From the NCBI RefSeq assembly GCF_900496975.1, contig NZ_UFQC01000043.1, forward strand, positions 1 to 49,247: a stretch of 49,247 bases of DNA. Direction: 5' to 3'. The position numbers were made by a program, and so were the translations under genes. The stretch's first letter is position 1; each line of letters opens with the position of its first letter. The notes under the pieces are model-generated. The model was not told the origin of the DNA and made no database searches. It was given only the letters and a program-made list of their open reading frames with translations. Positions 41,685 to 49,247 of the stretch are shown here, piece after piece. The stretch is from Achromobacter veterisilvae. GTDB lineage: Bacteria; Pseudomonadota; Gammaproteobacteria; Burkholderiales; Burkholderiaceae_B.

Positions 41685-42752
41685 ATGAATCCCAACGAGC
41701 AGAAACTGCAATACCCCTGGGCCGACTTCCAGCCCGAGGCCGGCCGCGCGCACGTGGTGGCGGAAGGGGTCAAATGGATACGGATGCCCTTGCCGTTCGC
41801 GCTGGATCATATCAATCTCTGGCTATTGCGCGACAACATCGACGGCAGGGACGGCTGGACCATCGTCGATTGCGGCATCTCGCGCGACGAGGTCAAGGCC
41901 CTGTGGGAACAGGTCTTCGAGAACGAGCTGGAAGGCCTGCCCGTGCTGCGCGTGCTGGTCACCCACATGCACCCCGACCACGTCGGCCTGGCCCACTGGC
42001 TGTGCGAACGCTGGAACGCCGATCTGTGGATGACGATGACCGACTTCATGGTGGCCTCGCTGTGGTCGTCGCGCCGCGGCGACGCGGGCGCGGGCCCGGG
42101 CGGCCAATCGGCGGTCGATCATTTCGCCCGCCACGGCCTGACCGATCCGGACGCGCAGGAACAGATCCGCCAGCGGGCCAACTACTACCCCAATCTGGTG
42201 CCGTCGATGCCGTCGCGCTACACGCGCATCCTGCACGGTGACCAGGTCCGCATCGGCGGGCGCGACTGGCGCGTGATCGTGGGCTACGGGCATGCGCCCG
42301 AACACGCTTCGCTGTTCTCGCCGGACCTGGGCGTGCTGATCTCCGGGGACATGGTGCTGCCGCGCATTTCCACCAACGTCAGCGTGTTCGACTACGAGCC
42401 CGACGCGAATCCCCTGCCCCTGTATCTGCGTTCGCTGGACCGCTACGCGGACCTGCCGGAAGACGCGCTGGTGCTGCCCGCGCACGGCCGGCCCTTCAAG
42501 GGCCTGCACGAACGCATCGCCCAGCAGCACGACCACCACCGCGACCGCCTGGCGGAAGTGCTGGAAGCCTGTGCCGTCCAGCCGCAATCCACCTCGGACA
42601 TCGTGCCGGTGCTGTTCAAGCGCAAGCTGGACCTGCACCAGTTGACCTTCGCCATGGGCGAAGCGCTTGCGCACCTGCACGCGCTCTACTTCGAAGGCAA
42701 GCTCAAGCGCGCGCAAGGCGCGGACGGCATCGTGCGGTTTTCGGCGGCCTGA
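41685..42752 (+). CDS. Metallo-beta-lactamase-fold hydrolase
   Basis: This 355-aa protein has GAGAGG before ATG 41685. It has the MBL fold with metal motif THMHPDHVG (about residues 93-101). The later ligands are GYGHAPEHASLFSP, GVLISGDMVLP and the histidine of VLPAHGRPFKG. The C-terminal helical tail (about 280-355, RLAEVLEACAVQPQSTSDIVPVLFKRKLDLHQLTFAMGEALAHL) is the winged-helix-like extension of the MBL family related to LACTB2/hydroxyacyl or CoA-thioester hydrolases. It would hydrolyse a thioester, lactone or similar bond in the cytoplasm. Being divergent from liuR with a shared operator, it is a plausible acyl-CoA hydrolase that relieves CoA sequestration in leucine breakdown. That role is inference. 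Confidence 0.9.
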   Translation: MNPNEQKLQYPWADFQPEAGRAHVVAEGVKWIRMPLPFALDHINLWLLRDNIDGRDGWTIVDCGISRDEVKALWEQVFENELEGLPVLRVLVTHMHPDHVGLAHWLCERWNADLWMTMTDFMVASLWSSRRGDAGAGPGGQSAVDHFARHGLTDPDAQEQIRQRANYYPNLVPSMPSRYTRILHGDQVRIGGRDWRVIVGYGHAPEHASLFSPDLGVLISGDMVLPRISTNVSVFDYEPDANPLPLYLRSLDRYADLPEDALVLPAHGRPFKGLHERIAQQHDHHRDRLAEVLEACAVQPQSTSDIVPVLFKRKLDLHQLTFAMGEALAHLHALYFEGKLKRAQGADGIVRFSAA

Positions 42753-42780
42753 CCGCGGCAGGCAAGGCGGCGCGCGCCCG

Positions 42781-43407
42781 TCATCGCGTCGCCGTCGCCA
42801 GCCGCAGGGCCAGGCCCACAAACACCAGCGCGGCGATCCGGTTCAGCCAGCGCTTGGCGGTCGCCGAACGCTGCAGCAATTCGCCGAACGCGCCCGAGAA
42901 GAACGCGATGGCGCCGAACACCAGCAGCGTGGACACCATGAAGACCGCGCCCAATTGCATGGTCTGCACGCCCACGGACCCCCGCGCCGGCGAGGTGAAC
43001 TGCGGCAGGAAGGCGAAGAAGAACAGCAGCACCTTCGGATTGGTCAGGTTCATCACGATGCCGCGCCGGTACAGCGCGCCGGGCTTCATCGGCTCCGGAC
43101 GCGAGCCGGCATCGCCGCCGACCGGCGCGCGCAGGATCTGCCAGGCCAGGTACGCCAGGTAGGCGGCGCCCGCCAGCTTGAGCGCGGTGAAGGCCATGGG
43201 CGAGGCCGCGAACACGGCGGCCAGCCCCACGGCCACGGCGGCGGTATGCCCCAGCAGGCCCGTGCACAGCCCCAGCACCACGAACATGCCCGCCTTGCGG
43301 CCCCAGATGGCCGATTGCATCAGCACGAACAGGTTGTCCGGCCCCGGCGTCAGCGCCAGCAGGACGGCAATGCCGAAGAATGCGATCAGGGTGTCGAAGG
43401 GCAGCAT
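42781..43407 (-). CDS. LysE/RhtB-family amino-acid exporter
   Basis: This 208-aa inner-membrane protein starts at ATG 43407 (MLPFDTLIAFFGIAVLLALTPGPDNLFVL); upstream in-frame ATGs (for example 43461) would add residues without homology. It has six hydrophobic segments. TPGPDNLFVLMQSAIWGRKAGMFVVLGL matches the conserved first loop of the LysE/RhtB family, and MNLTNPKVLLFFFAFLPQF matches the conserved segment after helix 3. The length (about 206) is typical. It exports an amino acid such as threonine, homoserine or leucine; the substrate is not evident. It converges with the MBL gene (28-nt gap) and is divergent from the nitroreductase. Confidence 0.93.
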   Translation of the reverse strand: MLPFDTLIAFFGIAVLLALTPGPDNLFVLMQSAIWGRKAGMFVVLGLCTGLLGHTAAVAVGLAAVFAASPMAFTALKLAGAAYLAYLAWQILRAPVGGDAGSRPEPMKPGALYRRGIVMNLTNPKVLLFFFAFLPQFTSPARGSVGVQTMQLGAVFMVSTLLVFGAIAFFSGAFGELLQRSATAKRWLNRIAALVFVGLALRLATATR

Positions 43408-43542
43408 GGGGTACGCCTGGAACGGGCCGGCCGGCCACGGGAAAGCTGGAGATGGCATCATAAAGGCAAAGCAGACCGACATCATGAGCGCCTCATGCGT
43501 CCCTTCGGGACGCTGCGGGCCTCGACCAGGAGAGACCAGGCC

Positions 43543-44268
43543 ATGCCCCACACCGCCGCCCAGCCCCGCCCGCAAGATCCGCCGCAAGCCGATACGCGCC
43601 CCGATGCGGCGCTGGAAACCTGGCTGCTTGCGCGGCATAGCTGCCGCGCGTTCCTGCCCGATCCGGTGCCCCGCGCCACCGTCGAACGCATCCTGGAACT
43701 GGCGCAGCGCACGGCCTCCTGGTGCAACTGCCAGCCCTGGCAGGTGGCGATCGCCGAGGGGGCGGCCACGGACCGCCTGCGCGGCGCGTTGCTGCGCCGC
43801 GCGGAGCAGGCCGGTTTCACGCCCGATTTCCCGTTTCCGCGCGAATACCAGGGCGAATACCTGGCCCGGCGGCGCGAGTCCGGATTCCAGCTCTATGGCG
43901 CCGTAGGCGTGGCGCGCGGCGACCGCGAGGCCTATCGCCGCCAGGAAATGCGCAACTTCCAGTTGTTCGACGCCCCTCACGTGGCCATCATTACCACCGA
44001 CGAGGCGCTGGGCGAGTACGGCGCGATCGATTGCGGCGGCTATGTCGCCAATTTCATGCTGGCGGCCCAGGCCAATGGCGTGGCGACCGTGGCGCAGGCC
44101 TCGCTGGCCATGTACCCGGAAGTGCTGCGCGAGGTGCTCGGCATCCCCGCCGGCCGCCGCGTGGTCTGCGGCATTTCCTTCGGCTACGCCGATACCTCGC
44201 ATCCCGCCAACAGCTACAGAACCCGTCGCGCGGAGCAAGCCGAGACCGTTAGCTGGGTCACGGACTAG
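43543..44268 (+). CDS. Nitroreductase-family protein
   Basis: This 241-aa flavoprotein is read from ATG 43543, with AGGAGAG upstream. It has the nitroreductase fold: ARHSCRAFLPDPVPRATVERILELAQRTASWCNCQPWQVAI forms the FMN-binding N-terminus (residues about 30-70). LGEYGAIDCGGYVANFMLAAQANGVATVAQASLAMYP and VVCGISFGYADTSHPANSYRTRRA contain the further flavin contacts. It would use NAD(P)H to reduce nitro or quinone compounds in the cytoplasm. The physiological substrate is unknown. It is divergent from the LysE gene and followed by a likely terminator. Confidence 0.91.
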   Translation: MPHTAAQPRPQDPPQADTRPDAALETWLLARHSCRAFLPDPVPRATVERILELAQRTASWCNCQPWQVAIAEGAATDRLRGALLRRAEQAGFTPDFPFPREYQGEYLARRRESGFQLYGAVGVARGDREAYRRQEMRNFQLFDAPHVAIITTDEALGEYGAIDCGGYVANFMLAAQANGVATVAQASLAMYPEVLREVLGIPAGRRVVCGISFGYADTSHPANSYRTRRAEQAETVSWVTD

Positions 44269-44306
44269 AGACAGGGCTTCGAGCTTGCGGATGTGAGGGT
44301 TCTTTA

Positions 44307-44342
44307 GCCGCCGAATGCGCGGCGTGGGGGGGCCTTTTTTTC
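44307..44342 (+). terminator. Probable intrinsic terminator after the nitroreductase gene
   Basis: A short GC hairpin (GCCGC 44307-44311 with GCGGC 44319-44323) is followed by a G-rich stretch and a run of seven T at 44335-44341. The spacing between stem and T-run is longer than usual, so strength is uncertain. Confidence 0.4.
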
Positions 44343-44562
44343 TGCGATGGGCAGATGCCGTGAGCCGGGGGCCGGGCGGAGGGATCCGAAGCGCAGCCCC
44401 ATTGGGGCGAGCATCGGAATCCCGCAGTCCGGACGCCGGCGGCTTAAGAACGAACCCCGGCCTCACAAAGCCAAACGTCAACAATCCAGGCAAAAATGCT
44501 CTAAGGTTCATCCTATTCGTTTCTCTTTCCCGCCTTTCCACTTGCCAGCCGTTCCCCCGAAG

Positions 44563-45756
44563 ATGCCTACCAAACACATCGATACGCTTCTGCAGCACGC
44601 CGGTACCGCTCCGTTCAACCCCGAGACCGGCACGGCGCCGGTGCCGCTGCCCCCGATGCGGGCCAGCACGGTGCGCTTCGCGAATATCGCCGCGCTGGAA
44701 CAGGCGCAGCGCAGCAAGGCCGCCGGCGGGCGCGCCACGACCTACGGGCGCATGGGCATGGACACGCACGCCGCCCTGGAGCAGGTCTTCACCCAGCTCG
44801 AAGGCGGCACGCACTGCTATCTGGCGTCCTCGGGCCTGTCGGCGATGACCATGGTCATGCTGGCCCTGTGCTCGGCCGGCGACCACGCCCTGATCTCGGA
44901 CTGCGTGTACGGGCCGATGCGCGAGCTGGACGACGCCGTCCTCAAGCGCATGAACATCGACATCACCTATTTCGCGGCCGGCGAGGACCTGGAAGAACTG
45001 GTGCGCCCCAACACCAAGCTGCTGTACGTGGAATCGCCGGGCTCGCTGCTGTTCGAGATGCTGGACATGGGCGCCATGGCCGCGGTCGCGCAGCGCCACG
45101 GGCTGGTGCTGGCCACCGACAACACCTGGGGGTCGGGCTATATCTATCGGCCGCTGACCCTGGGCGCGCAGGTGTCCGTCATTGCCGGCACCAAGTACGT
45201 GGGCGGGCATTCCGACCTGATGCTGGGGGCGGTCGTCACCAACGACGAACAGATCGCCCGCAAGCTGAACCGCGCTCAGTACGCCATGGGCTATTCCATC
45301 AGCGCGGACGACGCCTGGCTGGCGTTGCGCGGCGTGCGCACCATGCCGATCCGCATGGCGCAGCACGCGCGCCACGCCATGCAGGTGTGCGAGTTCTTCA
45401 GGAGCCGTCCCGAAACCGTGCGCCTGTTCCATCCGGCCTGGCCCCAGGATCCGGGCCACGCGTTGTGGCAGCGCGACTGCACGGGCTCCAACGGCATGCT
45501 GTCGGTCGAGCTGCGCCTGTCGCCCGCCGCGGCGCGCGAGTTCGTCGATTCGCTGACGCTGTTCGGCATCGGTTTCTCTTGGGGCGGCTACGAAAGCCTG
45601 GTGCAATTGGTGTCGGGCAAGGACCTGGCCAAGCACCGCTACTGGGGCGAAGGCGACAACGCGCTGATCCGCCTGCACATCGGCCTGGAATCGCCCGAGG
45701 ACATCATCGCCGACCTGACGCAGGCCCTGGAGAAGGCCGCGGCCGTCAAGGATTGA
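44563..45756 (+). CDS. metC: Cystathionine beta-lyase
   Basis: This 397-aa PLP enzyme of the Cys/Met metabolism family starts at ATG 44563 (MPTKHIDTLLQHAGTAPFNPETG). The reading frame is open upstream, but the sequence there is non-coding. The PLP-phosphate site is HCYLASSGLSAMTMVMLAL, the ring-stacking tyrosine lies in VYGPMREL, the PLP aspartate is in ATDNTWGSGYIYRPL, and the Schiff-base lysine is in SVIAGTKYVGGHSDLMLGA (about residue 212). The C-terminal FGIGFSWGGYESLVQL and RLHIGLESPEDIIADL fit the alternative cystathionine beta-lyase subgroup. It cleaves cystathionine to homocysteine in methionine synthesis. It converges, with 20 nt between, with the alpha/beta-hydrolase gene. No SAM riboswitch or Met box was seen upstream. 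Confidence 0.93.
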   Translation: MPTKHIDTLLQHAGTAPFNPETGTAPVPLPPMRASTVRFANIAALEQAQRSKAAGGRATTYGRMGMDTHAALEQVFTQLEGGTHCYLASSGLSAMTMVMLALCSAGDHALISDCVYGPMRELDDAVLKRMNIDITYFAAGEDLEELVRPNTKLLYVESPGSLLFEMLDMGAMAAVAQRHGLVLATDNTWGSGYIYRPLTLGAQVSVIAGTKYVGGHSDLMLGAVVTNDEQIARKLNRAQYAMGYSISADDAWLALRGVRTMPIRMAQHARHAMQVCEFFRSRPETVRLFHPAWPQDPGHALWQRDCTGSNGMLSVELRLSPAAAREFVDSLTLFGIGFSWGGYESLVQLVSGKDLAKHRYWGEGDNALIRLHIGLESPEDIIADLTQALEKAAAVKD

Positions 45757-45776
45757 GCGGCCGGCGCGCGGCGCCG

Positions 45777-46724
45777 TCAGGCCGCCGCGCCGCGTATCCA
45801 GGCGCCGATGCGCGCCGCGACGTCGTCGCTGTTGTCGTCCATCATGGGCATGTGGGAATTGCCGGCCACGCCCATGTCGGCCAGGCGCCACGTCGTGACG
45901 CGCGCGCCCTGGCGCTCCAGTTCGCCGGCGTAGGCCCGGCCGGCGTCGCACAGCCGTTCCCATAGCGGCGTGGCGTCCAGATAGTCGCCGTAGACGAACA
46001 GGAAGGGCTTGCCGGCCACGCTGGCGGCGGCCACCTCCGGCGAAAAGCCCGAGGGCTCCACGCCGATCACGCCGCGCACCAGTTCCGGCCGGGCGTGCAA
46101 GGCGCGGTAGGCGACCTCGCCGCCGTGGCTGTGCGCCATCACCAGGCAAGGGCCGACCCGGTCGAGCACCGCGCAGAATCCCTCCAGGGCCGCATCGTTG
46201 TTGCCCAGCCAACGCGGCACCGCGTGGCGGATGAAGGCATCGAACGCGGAGACCGGAAAGCGCTGGCCGTCGAAGGCCCGCCGCGCCGCAAAGTCCTCGG
46301 CGCGCCCGAACCGGAACAGCGACCAGCTTTCCTCGGCATTGCGGATGATGGGCGCTTCCGGCCACACCTCCCGGAAAGGCGCCCAGCCCGCGCGGCCGCG
46401 CTCGACGTTGTCCACCACGTACACCGCAAAGCCCTGCCGCAGGAAATGCTGCAGCCAGCCCGGCCGGCCGTCGGGCGTCTGTTCCCACATCGCGCCCGTC
46501 ATGCCGCCGCCGTGCAGCAGCACGATGGGCAGGGGATGCGCCAGCGCCGCCGGAACGAAATACTGCACGTAGGCCTGTTCGAAGTGGTACAGGCCGTTGG
46601 GATCGTAGGCCAGCGAGGCGGTCTGCGTGAACGCGATGTCGCGGGCCGGCAGGCCGGCGATGCGCACCTGCCGGCCGCCCGCGTAGAAGCTGCCGAAATC
46701 CGCCAGCGCCAGCGGCGGGTTCAT
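45777..46724 (-). CDS. Alpha/beta-hydrolase (esterase-like)
   Basis: This 315-aa enzyme starts with an ATG overlapping the stop codon of the binding-protein gene (ATGA at 46721-46724). The oxyanion-hole motif is PIVLLHGGGMTGAMWE (about residues 66-81) and the nucleophile elbow is VMAHSHGGEVAYRAL (serine near residue 196). The acid lies in FVYGDYLDATPLW and the catalytic histidine in GNSHMPMMDDNSDDVA near residue 294. There is no signal peptide, so it is cytoplasmic. The coupling to a periplasmic ABC binding protein suggests that it hydrolyses the imported ester, amide or lactone. This is inference from gene order; the substrate is unknown. Confidence 0.9.
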   Translation of the reverse strand: MNPPLALADFGSFYAGGRQVRIAGLPARDIAFTQTASLAYDPNGLYHFEQAYVQYFVPAALAHPLPIVLLHGGGMTGAMWEQTPDGRPGWLQHFLRQGFAVYVVDNVERGRAGWAPFREVWPEAPIIRNAEESWSLFRFGRAEDFAARRAFDGQRFPVSAFDAFIRHAVPRWLGNNDAALEGFCAVLDRVGPCLVMAHSHGGEVAYRALHARPELVRGVIGVEPSGFSPEVAAASVAGKPFLFVYGDYLDATPLWERLCDAGRAYAGELERQGARVTTWRLADMGVAGNSHMPMMDDNSDDVAARIGAWIRGAAA

Positions 46725-47938
46725 TGCCTGGCCAGCGGGCATTGGCTTTCCGACAGCGGCCACGCCAGCGTGTCGCCGGGAATGCGGCGCACGATGTTGT
46801 AGTAGTCCCAGGGGCCCTTGGATTGTTCCGGCGTCTTGACCTGCGCCAGCATCATGTCGCGCACCACCAGGCCGTCCTGGCGGATGCGGGCGTTCAGGCT
46901 GAAGGGATCGTCGATGGGCAGCGCCTTCATCTTCGCCATGACGGCGTCGGCGTCCGCGGTGCCGGCCGCCTGCACCGAACGGAGATAGTGCCGCACCGAG
47001 CCGTACACGCCCGCCTGCAGGAAAGTGGGCGGACGGCCGACGCGGGCCTCGAACTTCTTGGCGAAGGCGCGGGTGCCGTCGTTCATGTCCCAGTAGGAAG
47101 GCACGGTCAGGTAGGTTTTCTGCGCCGCCTGCAGGCCCAGGCTGTGCACGTCGGTGATCAGCAGCAGCATGGCCGCCAGCCGCTGCGCGCCGCCGATGCC
47201 GAATTCCGCCGCCTGCTTGATGGCCGAGATGGTGTCGCCGCCCGCGTTGGCGATCGCGATGATCTGGGCCTTGGAGCCCTGCGCCTGCAGCAGGAAGGAC
47301 GCGAAGTCCGAGGCGTTCAGCGGGTGGAAGACGGTGCCCACCACCTCGCCGCCGTTGGCCTTTACCACCGCTTCGGTGTCCGCCGCCAACTGCTTGCCGA
47401 AGGCGTAGTCCGAGGCCAGGATGAACCAGCGCTTGTTGCCTTCGTTCACCACCGCGGTCGCCGTGCCGCGCGACAGCGCGTAGGTGGTGTAGGTCCATTG
47501 CACGCCATAGGGCGAGCACTGCGCCTGCGACAGCGCGGTGGTGCCGGGGCTGGAGAACAGCACCAGCTTTTTCTTCTCGCGCGCGATGCCCTGCACCGCC
47601 AGCGCCACCGACGAATTGGGCACGTCCACGACCACGTCCACGCCGTCGGTGTCGTACCACTTGCGCACCATGCTGCTGCCGATGTCGGGCCGGTGCTGGT
47701 GGTCGCCCGACACGAGGGAGATGGGTTTGCCCAGCACGGTGCCGCCCATTTCCTCGATGGCCAGCCGGGCGGCTTCGACGGAGCCCTTGCCGGTGGCGTC
47801 GGCGGTAACGCCCGCCATGTCGGTGAGGACGCCGATCTTCACGCCGTCGGCGTCATTGGCATGGGCCAGGGTTGCGGCCAGCGCCAGGCACAGGCCCGCC
47901 GCCGCTGCAGCGCGGCCGCGCAGTAGTTGCTGTCTCAT
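46721..47938 (-). CDS. Branched-chain-type ABC substrate-binding protein (LivJ family)
   Basis: This 405-aa periplasmic protein has GGAAG 6 nt before ATG 47938. The signal peptide is residues 1-27 (RGRAAAAAGLCLALAATLAHA). The periplasmic_binding_6 fold is clear: VKIGVLTDMAGVTADATGKGSVEAARLAIEEMGG, ISLVSGDHQHRPDIGSSMVRKWYDTDGVDVVVDVPNSSVALAVQGIA, and later YAFGKQLAADTEAVVKANGGEVVGTVFHPLNASDFASFLLQAQGS. No permease or ATPase gene accompanies it, so it must use a transporter encoded elsewhere. The stop codon overlaps the start of the alpha/beta-hydrolase gene. Such proteins often bind aromatic or amide compounds rather than leucine. The ligand is not known. Confidence 0.92.
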   Translation of the reverse strand: MRQQLLRGRAAAAAGLCLALAATLAHANDADGVKIGVLTDMAGVTADATGKGSVEAARLAIEEMGGTVLGKPISLVSGDHQHRPDIGSSMVRKWYDTDGVDVVVDVPNSSVALAVQGIAREKKKLVLFSSPGTTALSQAQCSPYGVQWTYTTYALSRGTATAVVNEGNKRWFILASDYAFGKQLAADTEAVVKANGGEVVGTVFHPLNASDFASFLLQAQGSKAQIIAIANAGGDTISAIKQAAEFGIGGAQRLAAMLLLITDVHSLGLQAAQKTYLTVPSYWDMNDGTRAFAKKFEARVGRPPTFLQAGVYGSVRHYLRSVQAAGTADADAVMAKMKALPIDDPFSLNARIRQDGLVVRDMMLAQVKTPEQSKGPWDYYNIVRRIPGDTLAWPLSESQCPLARQ

Positions 47939-48019
47939 TTGTCTTCCACCCGTTGGATGCCGCCGTGGCGGCGATTTATTGTGTGGAAAGTGTAGCGTGG
48001 GGGGAAGCGGTCCGGCGGC

Positions 48020-48065
48020 AAAAAACAAAAACAAAAACGCCCCGGCCGGCAGGGCTCGGGGCGTT
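48020..48065 (-). terminator. Intrinsic terminator of dsbA
   Basis: On the minus strand AACGCCCCG (48065-48057) pairs with CGGGGCGTT (48044-48036) around a 12-nt loop. T-rich tracts interrupted by single G residues follow (complement of the A-runs at 48020-48035). It is 21 nt past the dsbA stop codon and is the clearest terminator in the window. Confidence 0.9.
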
Positions 48066-48086
48066 GCGGATCCTGCCGGGGGCGTA

Positions 48087-48716
48087 TCAGTTGCGCGCCA
48101 TCGGGATCAGGCGGTCCACTTCCTTCAGCGCGCCTTCGTAGCTGTTGCCCGCCATGACCGGCGAGGTCATGAACTTGCCGCCGACGGCGAACGACGGCGT
48201 GCCTTCGATGCGGTAAGCGTCGGCCAGTTGGGTGGCGCGCTGCACTTGCGTCTGCACGCTGAACGAATCGAACACCGAGTCGAACTTGGCGCGGTCCACG
48301 CCTTGCGTGGCGATCCATTCGCCCATGGCCTTCTTGTCGAACAGGCGCTTGTGCTCGCCGTGGATGGCCGTGAAGACCTTGGCGTGCAGGTCCGGGCGGT
48401 CCAGCGCCAGCAGCGTGTAGTAGAGCTGCTGCAGCGGCTTCATGCCGGCGTTGAACGCGATGGGAATCTGCTTGAGCACCACGTCGGGAGGCGCGGTCTT
48501 GACCCAGTCTTCGACCAGCGGTTCGATCGCCGCGCAGTGCGGGCAGGTATAGGCGAAGAATTCCAGCACTTCCACTTTGCCCGGGGTGTCCGACGGCAGC
48601 GGCGGATTGATGGGCACGTATTGCTGCGCGCCTTGGGCATGGCTCGCCGGGCTGAAGAACGCCGTGGCGGTCAATGCGGCCGCGGCCAGGATGCGGATAA
48701 TCTTGGGGGACAGCAT
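48087..48716 (-). CDS. dsbA: Thiol:disulfide interchange protein DsbA
   Basis: This 209-aa periplasmic oxidase starts at ATG 48716. The signal peptide is about residues 1-27 (ILAAAALTATAFFSPASHA). The thioredoxin fold starts with VEVLEFFAYTCPHCAAIEPL, where CPHC (about residues 57-60) is the DsbA active site. A helical insertion follows, and the cis-proline loop is EGTPSFAVGGKF. It introduces disulfide bonds into exported proteins and is re-oxidised by DsbB. Several secreted cysteine-containing proteins in this window are potential clients. It is followed by a strong terminator and preceded by the SPOR gene on the same strand, an arrangement familiar from Bordetella relatives. Confidence 0.95.
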   Translation of the reverse strand: MLSPKIIRILAAAALTATAFFSPASHAQGAQQYVPINPPLPSDTPGKVEVLEFFAYTCPHCAAIEPLVEDWVKTAPPDVVLKQIPIAFNAGMKPLQQLYYTLLALDRPDLHAKVFTAIHGEHKRLFDKKAMGEWIATQGVDRAKFDSVFDSFSVQTQVQRATQLADAYRIEGTPSFAVGGKFMTSPVMAGNSYEGALKEVDRLIPMARN

Positions 48717-48797
48717 GGATGAGAGGTTCCTGAGTAAAAAGTTACAGACAGGGCCGGGGCCGGATAAGTTCAATGCCTGTGCCCGCGCGGGCGCGCA

Positions 48798-49247
48798 TCA
48801 TTGGCGCACCACCGCGGTTTCGATCTTGTTCTCGCCCAGCCTGCCGCGGGCGCGGTTCATGTCGTCCAGGCGGGCAAACGGCCCCACCCTGACCCGGTTG
48901 ATGGGTTTGCCGTTCACTTCGGCCTTTTGCACGGCGACGGGCAAGCCCAGCAGGATGATCCGGGCCTTCAGGGATTCCGCGTCGTTCTCGCCGCGGAAGG
49001 CCCCTGCTTGCAGGTAATACGTTCCGGTGGCCGCGGGGGCGGCGGGAGCCGGCTTGGCGGCCGGGGCTGGTGCGGTCGCGGGGGCCGCTTTCGAGATGGG
49101 CGTCGGCGCGGTGCCAGGCGCGGCGGCGGGCGCCGGTGCCGCCGGGGCGGGCTGCCGGGTGGAGGGCAAGGTGGCGATCAGCGCGCCCAGGTCGTCCATC
49201 CGGGAGGGCGGTTCGTCGCCCTTGGCGGTGCCGGCGCCAGGCAAGAT
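48798..49247 (-). CDS. SPOR-domain protein, cut by the window end
   Basis: The last 149 residues of a protein whose N-terminus lies beyond the window. After a long Ala/Pro-rich linker (about 45 residues of AP repeats, typical of a periplasm-spanning segment), the C-terminal SPOR domain is complete: TYYLQAGAFRGENDAESLKARIILLGLPVAVQKAEVNGKPINRVRVGPFARLDDMNRARGRL. SPOR domains bind denuded peptidoglycan at the division septum. The family is that of FtsN/DedD-like proteins; the missing part should contain a cytoplasmic tail and one membrane helix. It lies 81 nt upstream of dsbA, and co-transcription is possible. Related genomes often have argS on its other side. Confidence 0.88.
   Translation of the reverse strand: MLPGAGTAKGDEPPSRMDDLGALIATLPSTRQPAPAAPAPAAAPGTAPTPISKAAPATAPAPAAKPAPAAPAATGTYYLQAGAFRGENDAESLKARIILLGLPVAVQKAEVNGKPINRVRVGPFARLDDMNRARGRLGENKIETAVVRQ

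Noticed and set aside
44343..44562. Possible SAM riboswitch or Met box upstream of metC
   Set aside because: No kink-turn or conserved SAM-aptamer sequence and no repeated regulator motif could be found.

Overview
The window is about 49 kb of GC-rich chromosomal DNA from a betaproteobacterium, most likely an Alcaligenaceae member of the Achromobacter/Bordetella group. The reasons are codon use, an orphan Bug (TctC-type) periplasmic binding protein, two FecI/FecR/TonB-receptor systems, and the leucine-degradation cluster with aceK inside it. The species assignment is inference. No rRNA, tRNA, CRISPR array, integrase or transposase gene was seen.

Layout. (1) 1-2720 is an AT-richer accessory patch: a 48-bp palindromic repeat, a protein of unknown function with a helical C-terminus, a DUF6650-like protein, a 140-bp MITE-like element with 14-bp inverted repeats and a 4-bp target duplication, and a structured leader that may control a 110-aa ORF. 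(2) 3167-7427 is a first iron-type surface-signalling system (ECF sigma, FecR, TonB receptor with STN domain). (3) 7557-15361 is a mixed block of secreted and membrane proteins, a lipoprotein, a glutaredoxin, a DJ-1/PfpI protein, a YbiO-type MscS channel, a cupin and a 48-aa membrane protein. More copies of the 48-bp palindrome are scattered here. (4) 15586-19609 is a second sigma/FecR/TonB-receptor system on the minus strand, with a good Fur box. (5) 19853-24982 holds a LysR regulator, an SsuABC/NMT1-type ABC importer and an FAD-dependent amine/amino-acid oxidase-like enzyme: a probable uptake-and-oxidation unit for a small nitrogenous compound. An MFS exporter follows. (6) 26385-31390 holds a LysR gene convergent with a four-gene operon: a 370-aa uncharacterised protein, a UGSC-family protein (Cys form of a selenoprotein family), a CaiB/BaiF CoA-transferase and a Bug binding protein. 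This is the best candidate for an undescribed pathway. (7) 31597-42752 is the leucine/isovalerate catabolic region: liuA, aceK, a thiolase, liuB and liuD on the minus strand, the MerR regulator liuR, and two plus-strand hydrolases (M20 amidohydrolase and MBL-fold). Each divergent intergenic region carries a TTTACGTAAACGTAAA-type LiuR operator, so all four transcription units probably belong to one regulon. (8) 42781-49247 holds a LysE exporter, a nitroreductase, metC, an alpha/beta-hydrolase translationally coupled to an orphan branched-chain-type ABC binding protein, dsbA with a clear terminator, and the C-terminal part of a SPOR-domain protein cut by the window end.

The main themes are import through the outer membrane with regulatory signalling, periplasmic binding proteins feeding small catabolic operons, and CoA-linked acid degradation. 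The most unusual sequence-level signals are the candidate RNA switch at 2474-2721, the MITE-like element, the 48-bp palindrome family and the UGSC operon.
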